DNA of 64,000 nt. It comes from Kiloniella laminariae (GTDB taxonomy: Bacteria; Pseudomonadota; Alphaproteobacteria; Kiloniellales; Kiloniellaceae). The notes beneath the pieces were generated by a model. It ran no database searches, was not told where the DNA came from, and worked only from the letters and a program-made list of their open reading frames with translations. The stretch is taken from positions 186,001 through 250,000 of the forward strand of contig NZ_JAPWGY010000005.1 of assembly GCF_027214005.1 (NCBI RefSeq), given 5' to 3'. The number at the start of each line of letters is the position of its first letter. The first letter of the stretch is position 1. This document shows, piece by piece, positions 1 to 9,278 of the stretch. The translations under genes and the position numbers were made by a program.

Positions 1-437
1 GGACCTCGACAGAGCGTTCTTCGGCCAATTCCACCGAACTGTATCATCGAGGTCATGCGTACGGTATTCCCGGCATGCAGGTTGATGGCATGGATGTGGT
101 TGCGGTTCGTGAAGCAGCCAAGATTGCCGTTGAACACGCCCGCAGTGGCAAAGGGCCCTACATCATGGAAATGATGACCTACAGATACCGTGGTCATTCC
201 ATGTCTGATCCCGCCAAGTACCGTTCCAAAGAAGAAGTCCAGAAGGTTCGTGAAGAACGGGACCCGATTGAACGCCTTCGTGCGGTAATGCTCAAGCAGA
301 AGGCCATAGACGAAGCTGGAATGAAAGAGATCGACAAGGAAGTGAAGGCGATCGTTTCAAAATCCGCGGAGTTTGCCCAGACAAGCCCTGAGCCAGATCC
401 CTCTGAACTTTACACCGATGTGTACGCTGACGCGTAA
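1..437 (+). CDS. pdhA: Pyruvate dehydrogenase E1 component, alpha subunit (3' part)
   Basis: The gene enters from before the window and is read in the frame starting at base 3. About 145 C-terminal residues are visible. The visible start contains the TSTERSSA stretch, close to the family's GTSVERSSA, then QVDGMDV and YRYRGHSMSDP, which are typical of the thiamine-diphosphate E1-alpha subunit. The YRGHSMSDP segment is the phosphorylation-loop region of the eukaryotic homologues. The subunit pairs with PdhB to decarboxylate pyruvate and reductively acetylate lipoyl groups. It lies 30 bp before pdhB, in operon order pdhA-pdhB-pdhC-lpd. The identification rests on sequence and context and is firm; the N-terminus with most of the ThDP fold lies outside the window. 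Confidence 0.95.
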   Translation, partial: TSTERSSANSTELYHRGHAYGIPGMQVDGMDVVAVREAAKIAVEHARSGKGPYIMEMMTYRYRGHSMSDPAKYRSKEEVQKVREERDPIERLRAVMLKQKAIDEAGMKEIDKEVKAIVSKSAEFAQTSPEPDPSELYTDVYADA

Positions 438-467
438 GCTGTCCGAGAATTCCGGAGACCAAACACT

Positions 468-1838
468 ATGCCAATAGAAATTCTTATGCCTGCGCTGTCC
501 CCGACCATGACCGAGGGAAAACTGGCGCGCTGGATGAAAAATGAAGGCGACAAGGTATCATCGGGTGATATTTTGGCCGAAATCGAAACTGACAAGGCGA
601 CCATGGAAGTCGAGGCCGTTGATGAAGGCGTTCTCGGGAAGATCCTGATTGCCGGTGATACTGATAACGTGGCGGTCAATACGCCGATTGCTGTCTTGCT
701 TGAAGAAGGTGAAACCGAGGCTGATATTGGCAAGGCGACTTCAACGGCACCTGCTGTTGAACCTGCGCCCGCGCCACAAACCAGTTCTGCGCCTGCGAGT
801 GTTGCGGCACCTGTTGCCGTCGAAGTTGCGGCTGAAAGTGATTGGGACGGTCCAGTCATCAAAACCACGGTTCGTGATGCTTTGCGTGATGCAATGGCTG
901 AAGAAATGCGCCGCAATAAAAAAGTTTTCCTGATGGGTGAAGAAGTGGCCCAGTATCAAGGGGCGTACAAGATCAGTCAGGGACTTCTGGACGAGTTCGG
1001 TGCCAAACGTGTTATTGATACCCCGATTACTGAGCATGGTTTTGCCGGTCTGGGTGTGGGAGCGGCTTTTTATGGCCTGAACCCGATTGTCGAGTTCATG
1101 ACCTTCAACTTTGCCATGCAGGCGATTGACCACATCATCAACTCGGCTGCCAAGACGCGCTATATGTCTGGTGGCCAGGTCAGCAGCCCGATTGTGTTCC
1201 GTGGACCTAACGGTGTTGCGTCGCGCGTCGGGGCACAGCATTCCCAGTGTTATGCAAGCTGGTATGCTCACTGTCCGGGTCTGAAAGTTGTTTCGCCTTA
1301 TTCTGCTGCCGATGCAAAAGGCCTGTTGAAATCAGCCATTCGTGATCCGAACCCGGTTATCTTCCTCGAAAACGAACTGATGTATGGTCAGAGTTTCGAT
1401 GTGCCGGATACGGATGACTGGATTGTTCCCATCGGCAAGGCAAAGGTTGTTCGCCCGGGGACAGATGTCACGATCGTGACCTTCTCTCTGATGGTTGGTA
1501 AAGCACTGGCTGCGGCTGAGGAACTGGCAAAAGAAGGTATTTCTGCCGAGGTGATTGATCTTCGGACAATTCGTCCTCTGGATACAGAAACCATTCTCGC
1601 TTCGGTTCGCAAGACCAATCGTCTTGTAACTGTTGAAGAGGGTTGGGCTTTCTCTGGTGTCGGGTCTGAGATTTCCGCGATGGTGATGGAGCAGGCTTTT
1701 GATTACCTGGATGCACCTGTCAAACGTGTGGCCGGTGTAGATGTGCCGCTTCCTTATGCGGCCAATCTGGAACAGCTTGCCTTGCCACAGAGCTCACACA
1801 TTGTTTCTGCAGCCAAAGAGGTCTGCTACCGCGTTTAA
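468..1838 (+). CDS. pdhB: Pyruvate dehydrogenase E1 component, beta subunit with N-terminal lipoyl domain
   Basis: 456 residues. The first ~80 residues are a lipoyl domain ([11 protein letters not shown] start; lipoyl-lysine K43 in [11 protein letters not shown]). An Ala/Pro-rich linker (about 88-123) follows, then the E1-beta transketolase-like domain, from about [13 protein letters not shown] to the end. The extra lipoyl domain makes it about 130 residues longer than the usual 325-residue E1-beta. This fusion is known in alphaproteobacterial PDH complexes. The protein forms the alpha2-beta2 E1 that uses thiamine diphosphate and binds the E2 core. It sits between pdhA and pdhC with short gaps. 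Its lipoyl domain is nearly identical to that of PdhC, which suggests duplication. Confidence 0.97.
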   Translation: MPIEILMPALSPTMTEGKLARWMKNEGDKVSSGDILAEIETDKATMEVEAVDEGVLGKILIAGDTDNVAVNTPIAVLLEEGETEADIGKATSTAPAVEPAPAPQTSSAPASVAAPVAVEVAAESDWDGPVIKTTVRDALRDAMAEEMRRNKKVFLMGEEVAQYQGAYKISQGLLDEFGAKRVIDTPITEHGFAGLGVGAAFYGLNPIVEFMTFNFAMQAIDHIINSAAKTRYMSGGQVSSPIVFRGPNGVASRVGAQHSQCYASWYAHCPGLKVVSPYSAADAKGLLKSAIRDPNPVIFLENELMYGQSFDVPDTDDWIVPIGKAKVVRPGTDVTIVTFSLMVGKALAAAEELAKEGISAEVIDLRTIRPLDTETILASVRKTNRLVTVEEGWAFSGVGSEISAMVMEQAFDYLDAPVKRVAGVDVPLPYAANLEQLALPQSSHIVSAAKEVCYRV

Positions 1839-1859
1839 GCGGGGCAGGGGAGATATACG

Positions 1860-3152
1860 ATGCCAATCAATATTCTTATGCCCGCCCTGTCACCAACCAT
1901 GACAGAAGGTACACTGGCCCGCTGGCTGGTTAAAGAAGGCGATACCGTCAACTCCGGTGATGTTATGGCGGAGATCGAAACCGACAAGGCGACAATGGAA
2001 GTTGAAGCCGTGGATGAAGGCACAATCGCCAAAATTCTGATTTCTGACGGAACAGAAGGCGTAGCCGTAAACGCCGTCATTGCAATTCTTCTGGAAGAAG
2101 GCGAAGACGCTTCTGCTCTGGACAAGGCTCCTGCTCCTGCAGTTACTGCAGCTCCTGAAGCAACAGCTGCAGTAACTGAGCCGATTTCTGCCCCAGCGGC
2201 AGCAGCCCCTGCATCAGCTGCTGAAAAGGGAAATCGTGTGTTTGCAAGTCCTCTGGCAAGGCGGATGGCTGCACAGGAAAATATCGATCTGGCCGGCGTG
2301 CAGGGTTCAGGCCCGCATGGTCGTATCGTCAAAGCCGACATTGAGAATGCACAGGCCAAAGGTGCTGGAAAAGTAACTGCTGCAGCTAAACCTGAAGCAG
2401 CACCAGTTGCCAAAGCTCCTGCAGCAGCCTCATCAGGGCCGAATGCTCGTGAACTGGCTGATATGCTGGGGATGGAATACAAGCTTGAACCGCTGAGTTC
2501 CATGCGGAAGGTTATTGCCAGCCGCTTGAGCGAGTCCAAACAGACTGTTCCGCATTTCTATCTTTCTGTTGATTGTGAACTCGACAAACTTCTGTCCTTC
2601 CGCAAGGAACTTAACGCCAAAGACGGCGTGAAAATCTCGGTTAATGATTTTGTTATCCGGGCTGTTGCTTTGGCACTGAAGAAAGTTCCGGCGGCGAATG
2701 CCTCTTTCAGTTCAGAAGGTATTCTCACCTATAAGCATGCGGATATCTCTGTTGCGGTCGCTACGCCAAGTGGCCTGATTACCCCGATTATCAAAGCTGC
2801 AGAAGGCAAGGGACTTGCCACAATTTCTGGCGAGATGAAGGATCTGGCTGTTCGGGCCCGGGATGGAAAGCTGAAACCTGAAGAATATCAAGGTGGAACT
2901 TTCTCTGTCTCCAACCTCGGTATGTTCGGGATCAAGGATTTCTCTGCAATCATCAATCCGCCGCAAGGCTGTATCCTGGCTGTCGGCGCAGGAGAACAGC
3001 GTCCGGTTGTCAAGGATGGTGCCCTGGCCATTGCGACGGTGATGACCTGTACACTTTCTGTGGATCACCGCGTGGTCGATGGTGCTGTTGGGGCAGAATT
3101 CATGGCTGCGTTCAAAGCTTTGGTCGAAGATCCCCTGTCAATGCTGCTTTAG
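1860..3152 (+). CDS. pdhC: Dihydrolipoamide acetyltransferase (PDH E2)
   Basis: 430 residues. Domains in order: one lipoyl domain (1-80, lipoyl-lysine K43), an Ala/Pro linker, the peripheral subunit-binding domain (about 125-160, [17 protein letters not shown] and [13 protein letters not shown]), a second linker, and the catalytic acyltransferase domain (about 205-430). The catalytic domain carries the active-site DHRVVDG motif near residue 400. It transfers the acetyl group from lipoamide to CoA and forms the core of the complex. A GGGGAG-type ribosome site precedes the ATG. The gene is 21 bp after pdhB and 12 bp before lpd. Confidence 0.97.
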   Translation: MPINILMPALSPTMTEGTLARWLVKEGDTVNSGDVMAEIETDKATMEVEAVDEGTIAKILISDGTEGVAVNAVIAILLEEGEDASALDKAPAPAVTAAPEATAAVTEPISAPAAAAPASAAEKGNRVFASPLARRMAAQENIDLAGVQGSGPHGRIVKADIENAQAKGAGKVTAAAKPEAAPVAKAPAAASSGPNARELADMLGMEYKLEPLSSMRKVIASRLSESKQTVPHFYLSVDCELDKLLSFRKELNAKDGVKISVNDFVIRAVALALKKVPAANASFSSEGILTYKHADISVAVATPSGLITPIIKAAEGKGLATISGEMKDLAVRARDGKLKPEEYQGGTFSVSNLGMFGIKDFSAIINPPQGCILAVGAGEQRPVVKDGALAIATVMTCTLSVDHRVVDGAVGAEFMAAFKALVEDPLSMLL

Positions 3153-3164
3153 GAGGCAAAGAGT

Positions 3165-4562
3165 ATGAGTGACACAAACTTTGATGTGATCATCCTCGGT
3201 GCCGGCCCTGGTGGTTATGTAACGGCTATCCGTTCGGCCCAGCTTGGTCTGAAGACTGCCATTATTGAAAAAGAACATCTTGGCGGGATTTGCCTGAATT
3301 GGGGCTGTATTCCAACCAAGGCGTTACTTCGGTCTGCCGAAATCTATCGCAATATGAAAAATGCGGCTGATTACGGCTTGTCGGCCCAGGGTGTAAACTT
3401 CGATCTGAAAAAGATTGTTGAACGTTCCCGTGGCGTATCAAAGCAGCTCAACGGTGGTGTTGGCCATCTGCTCAAGAAAAACAAGGTAACTGTTATTGAT
3501 GGTACCGGGCAGATCACCGCTCCGGGGAAACTTTCAGTTGCTGGAAAAGACGGTAAGAAAACCGACCTGACGGCAAAGAATATCATCGTTGCTACGGGTG
3601 CCAGAGCAAGAACCCTGCCCGGACTGGAGCCGGACAGGAAACTGGTCTGGACCTATCGGGAAGCCTTGAATCCAGACAGCATGCCAAAATCTCTTCTGGT
3701 GGTTGGTTCCGGTGCAATCGGTATCGAGTTTGCCGATTTTTACGGCACACTTGGGGCTGATGTAACGGTGGTTGAGGTTGTCGACAAGATCTTGCCGGTT
3801 GAAGATGACGAGATCTCGAAGATGGCCCAGAAACTTCTGGGGAAACACGGTTTGAAGTTCCGCACCGGGACAATGGTGACCAAGCTCGACAAAAAGGGCA
3901 ATCAGGTTACCGCGACACTGGAGAAAAATGGCAAGAGCGAACAGATCACTGTTGATCGTGTTATCTCCGCTGTTGGTGTGGTGGGCAACATTGAAAACAT
4001 CGGCCTTGAAGCCGTCGGCGTTAAAACCGATCGTGGCTGTATTGTCACCGATGAATTCTCGCGCACGTCTGTTCCCGGAATTTATGCAATTGGTGATGTT
4101 GCCGGACCGCCTATGCTGGCGCACAAAGCCGAACATGAAGGGGTGATCTGCATTGAAAAAATCGCGGGTCTGTCAGCGCATCCCCTCGACAAGTCGAAAA
4201 TACCGGGCTGTACCTATTGTCACCCCCAGATTGCTTCGGTTGGTTTGACCGAGCAGGCGGCCAAAAAAGCTGGCCGCGCCGTAAAAATCGGCCGCTTCCC
4301 CTTTATGGGGAATGGCAAGGCTATTGCGCTTGGTGAAGCTGAGGGCTTGATTAAAACGATCTTTGATGCGAAAACCGGGGAACTTTTGGGTGCTCATATG
4401 GTTGGAGCCGAAGTGACAGAACTTATTCAGGGGTTTGTTGTTGCCATGGGGCTGGAAACGACTGAAGAAGATCTGATGCATACGGTCTTCCCGCATCCGA
4501 CATTATCTGAAATGATGCATGAGTCCGTTCTTGACGCTTATGGCCGGGCAATTCATTTCTAG
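3165..4562 (+). CDS. lpdA: Dihydrolipoamide dehydrogenase (E3)
   Basis: 465 residues, normal family length. It shows the FAD-binding GAGPGG motif (12-17), the redox-active disulfide C43/C48 in GGICLNWGCIPTK, an NAD-binding GSGAIGIEFA segment near 180, and the C-terminal interface motif HPTLSE with the catalytic His/Glu. It reoxidises dihydrolipoamide using FAD and NAD+. Its place as last gene of the pdh operon, followed by a hairpin, assigns it to the PDH complex; it may also serve other 2-oxoacid dehydrogenases. AGGAGG lies just upstream of the ATG. Confidence 0.97.
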   Translation: MSDTNFDVIILGAGPGGYVTAIRSAQLGLKTAIIEKEHLGGICLNWGCIPTKALLRSAEIYRNMKNAADYGLSAQGVNFDLKKIVERSRGVSKQLNGGVGHLLKKNKVTVIDGTGQITAPGKLSVAGKDGKKTDLTAKNIIVATGARARTLPGLEPDRKLVWTYREALNPDSMPKSLLVVGSGAIGIEFADFYGTLGADVTVVEVVDKILPVEDDEISKMAQKLLGKHGLKFRTGTMVTKLDKKGNQVTATLEKNGKSEQITVDRVISAVGVVGNIENIGLEAVGVKTDRGCIVTDEFSRTSVPGIYAIGDVAGPPMLAHKAEHEGVICIEKIAGLSAHPLDKSKIPGCTYCHPQIASVGLTEQAAKKAGRAVKIGRFPFMGNGKAIALGEAEGLIKTIFDAKTGELLGAHMVGAEVTELIQGFVVAMGLETTEEDLMHTVFPHPTLSEMMHESVLDAYGRAIHF

Positions 4563-4587
4563 AGTACTGGCCAAGATGGCATAGATT

Positions 4588-4620
4588 ACGGGAAGGTCAG
4601 GTTTTACCTTCCCGTTAATA
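4588..4620 (+). terminator. Hairpin ending the pdh operon
   Basis: A perfect 10-bp inverted repeat (arms 4588-4597 and 4606-4615, core CGGGAAGGT/ACCTTCCCG) with an 8-nt loop lies 26 bp after the lpd stop. Only a short T/A stretch follows, so termination may be partial and lipA may also be read from the pdh promoter. Confidence 0.6.
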
Positions 4621-4678
4621 ACCGAATGTAAACCTGAAGCGGATAGAGTGAATATCCCTGACAGGTCGGAGTGAGTTG

Positions 4679-5698
4679 ATGACAGAAACGACAGTTTCGA
4701 ACCAGACGCCATCCCAGCTCGAAGGAAAAGAGCGCGCAGAGCGCATTATTTCCGCTAAAGATGACCGTGCAAAGATGCGGCATCCAGAAAAAGCCAAACG
4801 TCCCGATACCCCTGTTCTGAGAAAACCTTCATGGATAAGGGTCAAGGCGCCGGTTTCACAAGGATATCAGGAAACCCGCAAACTGATGCGGGACAATAAC
4901 CTTCATACGGTTTGCGAAGAGGCTGCCTGCCCGAACATTGGGGAGTGCTGGTCAAAGAAGCATGCGACCATGATGATTATGGGCGGAATTTGCACCCGTG
5001 CCTGTTCCTTTTGCAACATTGCCACGGGTAAGCCCCAAGCGCTTAGCCCTTTTGAACCCTACAGTGTCGCGACAGCTGTGGCTAAACTGAAGCTTCGCCA
5101 TGTGGTGATCACTTCTGTCGACCGGGATGATCTTGATGATGGTGGTGCTGATCATTTTTCCAAGGTTATTGCTGCAACGCGCAAAGAAGCACCGGAAACG
5201 ACCATTGAAATCCTGACACCTGACTTCAGGCACAAGGAAGGCGCATTGGAAGTTGTGGTCAAGGCCAAACCGGATGTGTTCAACCACAACCTGGAAACTG
5301 TGCCGCGTCTCTATATCGGAGTTCGCCCGGGCGCGCGTTATTATCACAGCCTGAAACTGCTTGATCGGGCAAAGCAACTCGATCCCTCACTCTTCACCAA
5401 ATCCGGGCTTATGGTCGGTTTGGGGGAAACCAAAGAAGAGGTGCTTCAGGTAATGGATGATATGCGGGCCGCGGATATCGATTTTCTGACAATAGGTCAG
5501 TATCTGCAACCAACCCCGAAACATCACCCTGTTGATCGGTTCGTTGATCCAGAAGAATTCAAGTTTTACGAAAAGATGGCATACAACAAAGGCTTCCTGC
5601 ACGTTGCGTCTTCTCCTCTAACCCGGTCTTCCTATCATGCAGATGAGGATTTCCAGAAACTGAGAGAAGCAAGAGAACAGAAACTTTCTGTTTCCTGA
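4679..5698 (+). CDS. lipA: Lipoyl synthase
   Basis: Radical-SAM enzyme that inserts two sulfurs into protein-bound octanoyl groups. Here it probably matures the lipoyl domains of PdhB and PdhC, encoded just upstream. With the ATG at 4679 (GGAG 7 nt before; a TTG at 4676 is also in frame) it has 339 residues. The auxiliary [4Fe-4S] ligands are C79, C84 and C90 ([12 protein letters not shown]). The SAM cluster ligands are C105, C109 and C112 (CTRACSFC). The C-terminal RSSYHADE holds the conserved serine ligand of the auxiliary cluster. All key residues are present. The COQ10/RatA gene follows after 15 bp. Confidence 0.96.
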   Translation: MTETTVSNQTPSQLEGKERAERIISAKDDRAKMRHPEKAKRPDTPVLRKPSWIRVKAPVSQGYQETRKLMRDNNLHTVCEEAACPNIGECWSKKHATMMIMGGICTRACSFCNIATGKPQALSPFEPYSVATAVAKLKLRHVVITSVDRDDLDDGGADHFSKVIAATRKEAPETTIEILTPDFRHKEGALEVVVKAKPDVFNHNLETVPRLYIGVRPGARYYHSLKLLDRAKQLDPSLFTKSGLMVGLGETKEEVLQVMDDMRAADIDFLTIGQYLQPTPKHHPVDRFVDPEEFKFYEKMAYNKGFLHVASSPLTRSSYHADEDFQKLREAREQKLSVS

Positions 5699-5713
5699 AG
5701 CCGGAAAGACCTT

Positions 5714-6175
5714 ATGCCTGTACATGAAGAAAAAAAGGTCCTGACCTTTTTACCGGAACAGATTTTCGAGATGGTTGCCGATGTCGAGCGCTATCCCGAT
5801 TTTCTGCCCTGGTGTGTGGCTTCGCGGATCAAGCGACGTCAGGAAAAAAGAATAATCGCCGACCTGGTCATCGGCTTCAAGATGATCCGGGAAAAGTTTA
5901 CCAGTCAGGTAGATCTCAATCGGGAGGAACTCAGGATTGAAGTCACCTATCTGGATGGCCCCTTTAAGTATCTGACCAACACCTGGATATTCGAGACTCA
6001 CCCGGAAGGGTGTCTGGTTGATTTTCACGTAGATTTCGAATTCAAGTCAAAGATGCTGCAGATCTTGATGGAACCGTTGTTTCATGAGGCTGTGCGTCGG
6101 ATGGTCCATGCCTTTGAGACGCGAGCAGCGGTGTTGTTTACGCCCTGTGATAAAACGGCAACGCTGAAAATCTAG
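5714..6175 (+). CDS. COQ10/RatA-type START-domain protein
   Basis: 153 residues forming one START-like (polyketide cyclase/dehydrase type) lipid-binding domain. It begins with EKKVLTFLPEQIFEMVADVERYPDFLPWC, the usual signature of the family that includes mitochondrial COQ10 and E. coli RatA. It probably binds ubiquinone and assists its delivery to the respiratory chain. The toxin name RatA applies to the E. coli member and should not be assumed here. It directly follows lipA, an arrangement common in alphaproteobacteria, and converges on the CPBP gene with 10 bp between the stop codons. Confidence 0.88.
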   Translation: MPVHEEKKVLTFLPEQIFEMVADVERYPDFLPWCVASRIKRRQEKRIIADLVIGFKMIREKFTSQVDLNREELRIEVTYLDGPFKYLTNTWIFETHPEGCLVDFHVDFEFKSKMLQILMEPLFHEAVRRMVHAFETRAAVLFTPCDKTATLKI

Positions 6176-6185
6176 GATATCGTTC

Positions 6186-6968
6186 TCAAAAACCTGGCGG
6201 ATTGCCAGCCTGGGCGCCTTCTTGAGCGAGTGCAAAGAACAGCAAGGAAGTCATGGTCATATTGAAGGCACCATGCAGAATTATCGCTGGCCAGAGGGAG
6301 CCGCTTTTCCGAGAGATCAGGGCAAAGGCGATCCCGGCAACCGTTAAAGCCGGGATCAGCATAGGTACTGTGTGGACTGTGGCAAAGAGCAGGGAACTTC
6401 CTGTTATGGCAATAACAGTTCCGAAGCGGGGCTCAAGCCACAGCAATATCAACCCCCGAAAGGTTATTTCCTCGACAAAAGGAGCGATGGTTCCCGTTAC
6501 CAGAAGCATTATTAAAAATGCCTGGAAACTAAAACCATCCGGAGCCAGCAGGGACAGCTGTGGATTGGTGAAGTCACTATCCACGAGATAGATCATAGCC
6601 GCATTCACAGCCCCAACCACGACGACAAGTGGAAGAACCAGATAAAGCGTTTGCAGACATTTGCTTAATGGAATGGCTACAAAGCCAATATCGCGCCATT
6701 CCAGCTTGTTTTTCGCTAGAATAAAAAAGCGGATAGCACACAGAAGAAGCACATTTTGAAAGATAACGGTCAGGGCGACAACCCATACGGATTCAAGGTG
6801 GAGGCCATCCTTCAGATAGTCAAAGACGATTGGCCAGACAAAAAACATCACGATTAACAGAGCCACCAGTGTCAACAACAAGTCCCAAAAGGGAACTTTT
6901 CCCAGTTTGTTTTCCGGAAGGAGGTTTACAGGTTTGGTTGATCCGGTTTCGTACTCTGGCGGGATCAC
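6186..6968 (-). CDS. CPBP-family intramembrane metalloprotease
   Basis: 260 residues with about seven hydrophobic segments. The CPBP (Abi/Rce1-like) signature is present: EEITFRG (diacidic motif plus arginine), a HTVPML segment with histidine, and the late LHGAFN histidine/asparagine motif. Members cut membrane-bound substrates near prenyl groups or other sites; the bacterial substrate here is unknown. The start is a GTG that overlaps the stop of the pncC gene (GTGA), so translation is probably coupled. It is the last gene of the ispDF-pgpA-pncC-CPBP operon. Confidence 0.85.
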   Translation of the reverse strand: MIPPEYETGSTKPVNLLPENKLGKVPFWDLLLTLVALLIVMFFVWPIVFDYLKDGLHLESVWVVALTVIFQNVLLLCAIRFFILAKNKLEWRDIGFVAIPLSKCLQTLYLVLPLVVVVGAVNAAMIYLVDSDFTNPQLSLLAPDGFSFQAFLIMLLVTGTIAPFVEEITFRGLILLWLEPRFGTVIAITGSSLLFATVHTVPMLIPALTVAGIAFALISRKSGSLWPAIILHGAFNMTMTSLLFFALAQEGAQAGNPPGF

Positions 6969-7453
6969 GTAATTCTGTCTTTCATAAATACCAGGGCGGT
7001 TGCCACGGTCTGGTACCGTATGGCGGCCCGATCGCCTTCAAAAAGCATTTTCCGGCATTGGGTTTCCTGATTTTCAAAAGCTGTTGCAATATAGACCAGT
7101 CCAACAGGTTTTGTTTTGCTGCCTCCGCCCGGCCCGGCAATGCCTGTAACAGCAACCGTCATGCCTGCCCTGGAGTGTGTCATTGCGCCTTCCGCCATTG
7201 CTTTGGCAACAGCTTCGCTGACGGCGCCATGTTGGTCCAGCAGATCTGTCCCAACACCCAGGGCTTCGTGTTTTGCCTCATTTGAATAAGTGACAAAACC
7301 CCGATCAACGACATCAGATGAACCGGCGATTTCTGTCAAAACTCCGGCAATAAGGCCGCCTGTACAGGATTCAGCTGTGGCAAGCATGATGCCTTTTGTC
7401 CGGCATAGCCTTAACAGCTCTTCTGATGCCTGTACAAGTTCGGTTGAATACAT
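6965..7453 (-). CDS. pncC: CinA C-terminal type protein, nicotinamide-nucleotide amidohydrolase
   Basis: 162 residues, equal to the stand-alone CinA C-terminal domain. The motif TAESCTGGLIAG near residue 25 and GIAGPGG near 105 are diagnostic. Characterised members hydrolyse nicotinamide mononucleotide to nicotinate mononucleotide in the pyridine-nucleotide cycle. The N-terminal COG1058 domain of full CinA is absent, which is normal for the PncC form. It lies 37 bp after pgpA and overlaps the CPBP gene by 4 bp. Confidence 0.9.
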   Translation of the reverse strand: MYSTELVQASEELLRLCRTKGIMLATAESCTGGLIAGVLTEIAGSSDVVDRGFVTYSNEAKHEALGVGTDLLDQHGAVSEAVAKAMAEGAMTHSRAGMTVAVTGIAGPGGGSKTKPVGLVYIATAFENQETQCRKMLFEGDRAAIRYQTVATALVFMKDRIT

Positions 7454-7490
7454 GGTAATTCCTTGAAAAGCCTATCGTTCAGCCTGGCGG

Positions 7491-7967
7491 TCAGATGAGA
7501 AACAGATCAAGCAGGTAAAAAACAATCAAGGCATAAGCTCCTGCAATCATATCATCAGACATGATGCCCAGCCCGCCTTCAACATTCCGGTCAATCCAGT
7601 TTGCCGGGAAGACCTTTACAATGTCGAAAAATCTGAAAAGTGCGAAGCTGATCAGGTAGAAAACAGGATCAAGCGGGACAAAAGCGAGTGCCAGCCATTG
7701 ACCTGCTACCTCATCAATTACAACCTGGCCAGGATCTTCACGTCCAATGGCTTTGGAATAAGCTCCGCTGGCCCAAATTCCGACAAGATAGGCAAGCAAC
7801 GACCCGATGATCAGCCCAAGATACCCGGTATAGTAGGAAATAACCCAGGCAAAGGGGAGGGCAGCAAGGGAGCCCCAGGTGCCTGGAGCAATCTTGACAA
7901 GTCCGGCCCCAAACCAAGTGGAAAGTAAACTGGCCGGATGTAGAAAAGGGATGGAACGTGTTTGCAT
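7491..7967 (-). CDS. pgpA: Phosphatidylglycerophosphatase A
   Basis: 158-residue membrane protein with three to four hydrophobic segments. The family signature is seen in FGAGLVKIAPGTWGSLAALP near the N-terminus and VIDEVAGQWLAL in the middle, followed by FRFFDIVKVFPANWID and the C-terminal DDMIAGAYA. It dephosphorylates phosphatidylglycerol phosphate in the last step of phosphatidylglycerol synthesis. It lies 14 bp after ispDF, the usual alphaproteobacterial order. Confidence 0.94.
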   Translation of the reverse strand: MQTRSIPFLHPASLLSTWFGAGLVKIAPGTWGSLAALPFAWVISYYTGYLGLIIGSLLAYLVGIWASGAYSKAIGREDPGQVVIDEVAGQWLALAFVPLDPVFYLISFALFRFFDIVKVFPANWIDRNVEGGLGIMSDDMIAGAYALIVFYLLDLFLI

Positions 7968-7981
7968 AGACTGTGCTTTCC

Positions 7982-9166
7982 CTACTCTTCGTTAGCGGGC
8001 AGTTGAATTGTCGCAACGGCTTGGGCTGCAATTCCCTCTTCGCGCCCGGTAAAGCCAAGTCGTTCGGATGTCGTGGCTTTGATGCTCACTCTACTGGGGG
8101 GAATAGATAGAATTTCAGCCATTTTCTCGGTCATTGCCTCTCTATGCGGCCCGATTTTAGGGCGCTCGCAGACGAGCGTGACATCGACATGAATGATTTT
8201 TCCACCGCGAGCTTTGACCCGGTCGCGGGCAAAAATCAGAAACTGGTCAGACCTTGCGCCTTTCCACTGCTGGTCACTTGGCGGGAAGTGACTGCCGATG
8301 TCTCCTTCGCAGAGGGCACCGAGCAGGGCATCAGTGAGGGCGTGTAAGCCGACATCAGCATCTGAATGGCCTTTTAGTTTACGACTGTGAGGCACATCAA
8401 CGCCGCAGAGCGTGACGTGATCTCCTTCTTCAAAGCTATGTACGTCGTAGCCCAGCCCGGTTCTGCTTTCCATAAGGTATCCGTTAGTGTCAGTTTGTTT
8501 TATCATGTTTTTTGCCAAAATCAGATCATCAGGGGTGGTGATTTTTATGTTTTCCCGGCCTGATTCGACCAGTGAGATCGGGTGACCAGCATATTCTGCG
8601 ACCGCAGCATCATCGGTAAAATCATTTCTGTCCGAGGCTTGCCTGTGCGCGGAAAGTATCATCTCGTATGGAAATGCCTGGGGAGTCTGGGCTTGCCAGA
8701 GGCCATCCCTGTTAACATTTTTTTCTATTATCATACCGGTAGAAAATTTCAGACTATCGACAACGGGGGTTGCGGCAATTGAGGCTTCACCCGACGCTGC
8801 TTTCTCAATGAGTCTGGTAATGACATCCGCTTTGATGAAGGGGCGTGCTGCATCATGGATAAGAACCGATGAAGGGGGATCTTGTTCCAGAGCTTTCAGA
8901 CCATTGAAAACTGATTCCTGCCTGGTGTCCCCACCGGTTGCAAGTCTTACACTTGCGCTGAAATCAGGACAGCTTTGATGAAACAGTTCTATATCTTCCG
9001 GGTGAACGACAACCAAAATCCCATCGATCAGGCGGTGTCGGGAAAATTTGTTCAGAGTCAGAGAAAGAATGCTTTCTTGCCCAAGGAGGGTATACTGTTT
9101 GGGGAAGGGGCTGCCAAAACGACGACCTCTTCCTGCCGCAACAATTACAGCCCAGATTCCTGGCAT
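7982..9166 (-). CDS. ispDF: Bifunctional 2-C-methyl-D-erythritol 4-phosphate cytidylyltransferase / 2,4-cyclodiphosphate synthase
   Basis: 394 residues from the ATG at 9166, which has AGGAG 9 nt upstream; an open frame extends further but its N-terminus does not resemble the family. IspD occupies about 1-230 (VAAGRGRRFG nucleotide loop, PKQY, HDAARPF). IspF occupies about 235-394 (GLGYDVHSF with the metal-binding D and H, GHSDADVGLHALTDALLGA, and the SERLGFTGREEGI end). The two activities are steps 3 and 5 of the MEP isoprenoid pathway. The fusion is typical of alphaproteobacteria. It heads the minus-strand operon and is divergent from the CcsA-like gene. Confidence 0.96.
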   Translation of the reverse strand: MPGIWAVIVAAGRGRRFGSPFPKQYTLLGQESILSLTLNKFSRHRLIDGILVVVHPEDIELFHQSCPDFSASVRLATGGDTRQESVFNGLKALEQDPPSSVLIHDAARPFIKADVITRLIEKAASGEASIAATPVVDSLKFSTGMIIEKNVNRDGLWQAQTPQAFPYEMILSAHRQASDRNDFTDDAAVAEYAGHPISLVESGRENIKITTPDDLILAKNMIKQTDTNGYLMESRTGLGYDVHSFEEGDHVTLCGVDVPHSRKLKGHSDADVGLHALTDALLGALCEGDIGSHFPPSDQQWKGARSDQFLIFARDRVKARGGKIIHVDVTLVCERPKIGPHREAMTEKMAEILSIPPSRVSIKATTSERLGFTGREEGIAAQAVATIQLPANEE

Positions 9167-9278
9167 ATATCTATTCTCCTGCTCATCTCGATTCTTGCCA
9201 TCACAGGCCCAGTTACAGTAGTTAGTAGAGAGATTTGAGGCAAAGGCCAACAGTGATATCTGAAGAAAAGGTGACAAG

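Noticed and set aside
410-916. Long Ser/Ala-rich open frame on the minus strand opposite pdhB
   Set aside because: Low-complexity shadow of the lipoyl domain and its Ala/Pro linker; the similar frame opposite pdhC (1835-2539) has the same origin.
5714-6175. Toxin of a RatAB toxin-antitoxin pair
   Set aside because: The protein is in the COQ10/RatA family, but no ratB-like partner is beside it. A ubiquinone-binding role is more likely.
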